Of a stretch of DNA of 17,571 bases, positions 14,381 to 17,571 are shown piece after piece. The DNA comes from JBCCCJ01 sp039029315 (GTDB taxonomy: Bacteria > Bacteroidota > Bacteroidia > J057). The notes below the pieces were generated by a model. That model was given only the letters and a program-made list of their open reading frames with translations. It was not told the origin of the DNA and made no database searches. Position 1 is the stretch's first letter; every line of letters starts with the position of its first letter. Location: positions 1 through 17,571 of the forward strand of contig JBCCGK010000165.1 of NCBI GenBank assembly GCA_039029315.1, read 5' to 3'. The translations under genes were made by a program, and so were the position numbers.

Positions 14381-16450
14381 TTAAGGAGAGGGATCGCCTA
14401 AAATAAAAAACTTCTCCTTAGAGCGCTTGTCAATGATCTTTCGAGCAACTCTGGCCTGAATGGCTGGAGGAAGGGAAGCTGCTTTGGAGACGATCACAAA
14501 TCGAATTGTGTGCAGGTCGATGAACGCCAATTGACTGTGTTCTATAGAAACATATGTGCCCTCTGTTTTTTGCCGTTGGACAAACTGATAGAAGATCCCA
14601 CTGGCAATGTCTTTGCGGATGAGATGGGGCTTGTTCTTGCCAACAGGAATGTCGAAATCACTCAAGCTGACACACATGCTTCCTTCGGCCATATAGGCCA
14701 GATAATAGCCGAGTGTATAGGTGGAGGGCCTTCTGCCATAGATAGACTGATAATCTTTCCCTCCTTTGATGGCTCCTCCTATGACAGAAGCTTCCCCACT
14801 GTCGAGATAGGTCTGAATCTCTGCCAGATATTCCTGGGAGTAGGCATGGGTATTCCTGGGCTGAATATGTCGCTTGTAGACCTTTTGAAAAGAAACAAAG
14901 ACCAACAAGCAAAACATGCCTGCCGAGAGAATTCCCTTGGAGATGTGCAAGGATTTATTGCGGTAGCTGCGATTGTCAAATGAACTGAACACCAGAATCA
15001 GAAGCACAAAAGCAGTTATATTGGCTAGAGGAATTGCTGTATTGAAATGAAGTTGTGCCGCATCGACCAAGTGAAACAGGACTGTCCAGATTCCTGCCCC
15101 CAACAAAATGAATAATCCCAGAAATATCCCCAGTCTTCCCAGCAATCCTCTCTGTTCCCTGGGCATGGAACCAACGAACAGCCCTGCGATGAACAGATAG
15201 GGTGCATACAAGGCCAGCATTTCCAGGAAGCCAACGCCTGTATACTTGAGTTTGGCCCATAGGATTTTAGGCACCATCAAATTCTTCAAGGGGGCAAGAA
15301 GTTGTTCATCCGCATCCAGAGTACTAGCTGCCTGTCCGCCAAAATTTCCATAAAAAACAAGCAACCACAGGCCGATGAGACCCAATAATCCAAGGATGAA
15401 GGCTCGCTTGCGCCAGTTCAGGCCATGAATCTTTTGTGGCAAAAGAAGCCAAAGCGGAATGAAGGCGAAGATCACTGGCGCAGCGACTACCGTTGCAATA
15501 GGCAAACAGAGCAGGACCACAAGACTGCTCAGATATTTTTTCTGAATCAATGCCAGAATACTTCCCAACAGGAATACATAATACACAGAGATTTTGTATC
15601 GCCAGGAATGGATCGGAAGGCTGAAATCATGCAATTTGAGGTCTTTGTACCACTCATTAAATGTGCCCGCAGCATAGAAAAAGGCTATCGTCAAGAGGAT
15701 ATGATACCATTTCACCTGAACAAATCGCTCCCAGATGGCCAACAATCCAATAAATATGAGGGCATAGAAGAGGGGATAAGCGACCAGGGAAAGGTTGAGG
15801 ACCGTCAAGCCTCCCAACAGATCAGAGATTATAGCACTCAACCACAATTCCAGATAGTGATAGGGTTTGACACCGTGAAAGCCAGGGTCCAGAATATTGT
15901 AAATATGAAAATAGTTTTCTTGATGAGTTTCAGGGAGGAAATGAGAAATAAAGGCATAGAAATGGATGTCATTGCCTGCACGCTCAGTTCCTGCTGGAAT
16001 CACAAAAGGAAACTCTCCACTGCGAATTCTTCCCCAAAACGCCCAGATAAAACTATGCAGAATGGCTAGCAGGCTCCCCAGAAGGAAAGTCCATCGATGG
16101 GTAGAGGCTTCTTGTGTCTCTTGCCATTCGCGAACGAGTTTGCGGGCACTCAAGGCAAGAATCACCACATACACCAGTTGGACTGTCAGCAAGCGCGTGT
16201 GCAGGATGGCGTAACCCGTTGTCATCACCACAAGCAGACCGAGCGTCAGAAAGAATAATTTTCCAAATGTCACACGTTTTCCCTGTTTTACTTTCCAGAT
16301 CAGAAAACCTGCTGGCAAAGCAAAGAATAACAGAAGTTTGCTGATATAAGCGAGGAAAATGATGAATGCACTCACGCTAATTGGGGATTGAATCAGAAAA
16401 TTCTTTTTCAAGCGCAACAAACTTACAGGATTGAATGGTGATTTCCTCAA
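14381..16450 (-). CDS. Polytopic membrane protein, GT-C glycosyltransferase-like
   Basis: The 689-residue protein has about 12 or more hydrophobic segments between residues 25 and 530, then a soluble C-terminal domain of about 155 residues. This is the architecture of GT-C glycosyltransferases and related Bacteroidota membrane proteins. Acidic and His residues in the first large outer loop, GNDIHFYAF (Asp161, His163), and NILDPGFHGVKPYHYLELW (Asp188, Glu201) could form the active site, where lipid-phosphate-sugar donors usually bind. I cannot name the acceptor, and a non-enzymatic role is possible. No ATG fits the start: TTG at 16450 is the first plausible initiation codon in this frame, which is unusual and makes the N-terminus uncertain. 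It heads the minus-strand set with DUF3500 and GNAT genes, and diverges from the small lipoprotein gene 47 bp away. Confidence 0.6.
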   Translation of the reverse strand: MRKSPFNPVSLLRLKKNFLIQSPISVSAFIIFLAYISKLLLFFALPAGFLIWKVKQGKRVTFGKLFFLTLGLLVVMTTGYAILHTRLLTVQLVYVVILALSARKLVREWQETQEASTHRWTFLLGSLLAILHSFIWAFWGRIRSGEFPFVIPAGTERAGNDIHFYAFISHFLPETHQENYFHIYNILDPGFHGVKPYHYLELWLSAIISDLLGGLTVLNLSLVAYPLFYALIFIGLLAIWERFVQVKWYHILLTIAFFYAAGTFNEWYKDLKLHDFSLPIHSWRYKISVYYVFLLGSILALIQKKYLSSLVVLLCLPIATVVAAPVIFAFIPLWLLLPQKIHGLNWRKRAFILGLLGLIGLWLLVFYGNFGGQAASTLDADEQLLAPLKNLMVPKILWAKLKYTGVGFLEMLALYAPYLFIAGLFVGSMPREQRGLLGRLGIFLGLFILLGAGIWTVLFHLVDAAQLHFNTAIPLANITAFVLLILVFSSFDNRSYRNKSLHISKGILSAGMFCLLVFVSFQKVYKRHIQPRNTHAYSQEYLAEIQTYLDSGEASVIGGAIKGGKDYQSIYGRRPSTYTLGYYLAYMAEGSMCVSLSDFDIPVGKNKPHLIRKDIASGIFYQFVQRQKTEGTYVSIEHSQLAFIDLHTIRFVIVSKAASLPPAIQARVARKIIDKRSKEKFFILGDPSP

Positions 16451-16470
16451 TGGATTCCGGAAGAATTTTT

Positions 16471-16478
16471 TACATTTG
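16471..16478 (+). promoter_or_regulatory. Bacteroidota -7 promoter box
   Basis: TACATTTG is an exact match to the TAnnTTTG -7 consensus, 19 bp before the ATG at 16498, within the 47-bp divergent spacer. The -33 element is weak (no clean TTG at 19-21 bp upstream). It would drive the small lipoprotein gene, giving a leader of about 12 nt. Confidence 0.5.
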
Positions 16479-16497
16479 ATTATTAAACAATTTACTT

Positions 16498-16899
16498 ATG
16501 CGATTTTTACTCTATAGCACACTTGCCCTCTTGTTGCTTTCTGGAACCGCTTGCAATAAAGAGGGTCTCCTTGATGAAAAAGGTATCTGTTTCGAGTTGG
16601 TGTATCCTATTACTGTGAACATGCCGGATGGTAGCAGCTCCTCAGTCGATAGTGAAAAGGCCATGGATCAACTGATCGAAGCCTGGTTTGTGGCCCATCC
16701 TGATTCCAAGCAGGAACCCACTTTTCAGTTTCCCATACAAGTGGTTTTTGATGGAAATGTGAACAAAACCCTCAACAATGTGGAGGAGTTGGATAAAGCC
16801 CATGACGGTTGCCACGATGAGAAGGGTAAAGAGGAGTGGGAAGAATATGAAAAAGACTGGGACAAGGATGATAAAGATGGAGATGGTAAAGGGGATTAA
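16498..16899 (+). CDS. Small lipoprotein with acidic low-complexity tail
   Basis: The 133-residue protein has a lipoprotein signal peptide with lipobox SGTAC (Cys19). A compact domain follows (about residues 30-105) with CFELVYPITVNMPDGSSSSV and FQFPIQVVFDGN, a strand pattern seen in small Bacteroidota lipoproteins of unknown function. Two cysteines (Cys31 and Cys104) could form a disulfide that closes this domain. The last 25 residues are almost only Glu, Asp, Lys and Gly, ending DKDDKDGDGKGD, which resembles a calcium-binding DxDxDG loop. No enzyme motif is visible. The gene is divergent from the GT-C-like gene and followed after about 100 bp by a strong terminator-like hairpin. Confidence 0.7.
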   Translation: MRFLLYSTLALLLLSGTACNKEGLLDEKGICFELVYPITVNMPDGSSSSVDSEKAMDQLIEAWFVAHPDSKQEPTFQFPIQVVFDGNVNKTLNNVEELDKAHDGCHDEKGKEEWEEYEKDWDKDDKDGDGKGD

Positions 16900-16998
16900 T
16901 AGAAGATTCATTCGACTCATTGAATAGGAGACCGACAGGGAATCTGCCTAGAGAGGTTGACTTCTTTTGAAGGGGAGTTCCTGTCTTTCTCAAATACC

Positions 16999-17043
16999 CC
17001 ATCCTCACTGACAAACTGTTGTCAGTGAGGATGGTGATCTTTG
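16999..17043 (+). terminator. Long perfect hairpin after the small lipoprotein gene
   Basis: A perfect 16-bp stem runs from 16999-17014 to 17019-17034, with arms CCATCCTCACTGACAA and TTGTCAGTGAGGATGG, around a 4-nt loop ACTG. It is followed by TGATCTTTG, a weak U-rich stretch. It ends 28 bp before the DUF1801 gene. It is most simply a terminator for the lipoprotein gene. The rest of 16900-17062 has no coding frame. Confidence 0.6.
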
Positions 17044-17062
17044 TTACCTCCCTATCAAATGA

Positions 17063-17401
17063 ATGATGAAACAATTTGACAAAGATCTCACCTCTGTTCA
17101 TGCTGCACTTTTTCTTGAGGCAAGGCAATTCTTATTGGCAAGCGGAGGAATAAACGAAACACAAAAAGTGCGCATTACGACCTATGGCAATGAGGGGGGA
17201 GGCATTTGCCATCTCCGGTCCATGCCACATGGGATTGATATAGGTTTTCTCAAAGGCGCCAAGATGCAGGATGAGTACGACCTCCTAACAGGGAAAGGCA
17301 AGTTGCTGCGCGTGCTTTCCCTGACGGCATGGGACCCTGATCTAGTCTCCTATTATCTGATCCAGGCACTCGCGATCAATGCTTCCTCAGAGACTGTTTG
17401 A
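17063..17401 (+). CDS. DUF1801-family protein with MITE-derived C-terminus
   Basis: The 112-residue product resembles the small DUF1801 (YdhG-like) family. The clearest block is GIDIGFLKGAKMQDEYDLLTGKGKLLRVL at about residues 57-85, which matches the family's G-x-LGF-x-GA-x-L-D-x-x-LL-x-G-x-GK pattern; the N-terminal helix and the preceding strand are also present. No reaction is established for the family. The last three codons (Glu110, Thr111, Val112) and the TGA stop lie within the terminal inverted repeat of the 161-bp element that begins at 17390. The native stop has therefore apparently been displaced, although homology seems to end just before that point, so the fold is probably intact. 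It may be an active gene with a slightly altered tail. Confidence 0.7.
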   Translation: MMKQFDKDLTSVHAALFLEARQFLLASGGINETQKVRITTYGNEGGGICHLRSMPHGIDIGFLKGAKMQDEYDLLTGKGKLLRVLSLTAWDPDLVSYYLIQALAINASSETV

Positions 17402-17550
17402 AAATCTGTCGCTAACTTTTTGTATGCGTCTTTTTTCCTCATCCTACAGCTTTTTTTGTCCTCATAGCACCACTATGAGAACAAAAAAGAGCCTTGTCTG
17501 AGAAAAAAATACAGCCTAAAAATTCTCAGCACAAATTTCAAAACAGTCTC
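17390..17550 (+). repeat. MITE-like 161-bp element, right copy
   Basis: This copy is equal in length to the element at 113-273, in the same orientation, and about 91% identical by hand alignment. Its terminal inverted repeats match at about 17 of 20 positions: GAGACTGTTTGAAAATCTGT at 17390-17409 against the reverse complement of 17531-17550. The long internal stem (17452-17466 with 17474-17488) has one C-A mismatch compared with the perfect stem of the left copy. The flanking dinucleotides are CA (17388-17389) and TA (17551-17552), so a TA duplication is not intact here. The element has been inserted at the end of the DUF1801 gene. Confidence 0.8.
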
Positions 17551-17571
17551 TAAGATCATTCTGGGTCAGAA

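Noticed and set aside
15425..16069. Plus-strand frame of 214 codons inside the GT-C-like gene
   Set aside because: It is antisense to a long hydrophobic frame with clear membrane topology; its charged composition is the expected complement.

Overview
The window looks like a chromosomal stretch of a Bacteroidota bacterium, probably a marine or environmental Saprospiria-like lineage. The support is a C-terminal type IX secretion (T9SS) sorting domain on a secreted beta-propeller protein, several lipoproteins with Bacteroidota-style signal peptides, a BatA-type VWA protein, weak or absent Shine-Dalgarno sequences, and at least one good TAnnTTTG-type -7 promoter box. The lineage is inferred. No rRNA, tRNA, CRISPR array, transposase, phage gene or obvious defence system was found.

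Layout. 1-476: short unassigned edge sequence, then a 161-bp MITE-like element (113-273) and a non-coding stretch. 477-1285: a tight two-gene operon of small four-helix membrane proteins. 1286-1513: hairpins between convergent units. 1514-2731 (minus): a decayed chimera in which the first part of a linalool dehydratase/isomerase-like gene, carrying an A-tract frameshift, is joined to the last third of an Omp85/BamA-type barrel gene. 2818-4014 (minus): a membrane-anchored SUMF1-fold protein. 4271-5281: an SPFH/Band-7 protein that is a predicted lipoprotein. 5508-6497: a stand-alone BatA-like VWA protein. 6527-6788: an intergenic element bounded by inverted repeats and full of hairpins. 6816-7493: an NlpC/P60-like lipoprotein. 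7494-7734: a hairpin-rich spacer. 7735-11193: a complete single-chain pyruvate carboxylase. 11250-12878: a secreted FG-GAP-type beta-propeller with a T9SS tail. 12882-16450 (minus): a three-gene set of GT-C-like membrane protein, DUF3500 protein and GNAT acetyltransferase. 16498-16899: a small lipoprotein with an acidic tail. 17063-17401: a DUF1801 protein whose last three codons and stop codon lie inside a second copy of the 161-bp element (17390-17550).

Functionally this is mostly housekeeping metabolism (pyruvate to oxaloacetate) and cell-envelope genes: lipoproteins, VWA, SPFH, SUMF1-fold, T9SS cargo and a GT-C-like protein. I see no convincing complete new multi-gene system. The most unusual signals are the pair of same-orientation MITE-like repeats near both window ends, one of them supplying a stop codon; the fused, frameshifted linalool-dehydratase-like/Omp85 pseudogene; the lipoprotein form of an SPFH protein; and the palindrome-rich spacers at 6527-6788 and 7519-7712.
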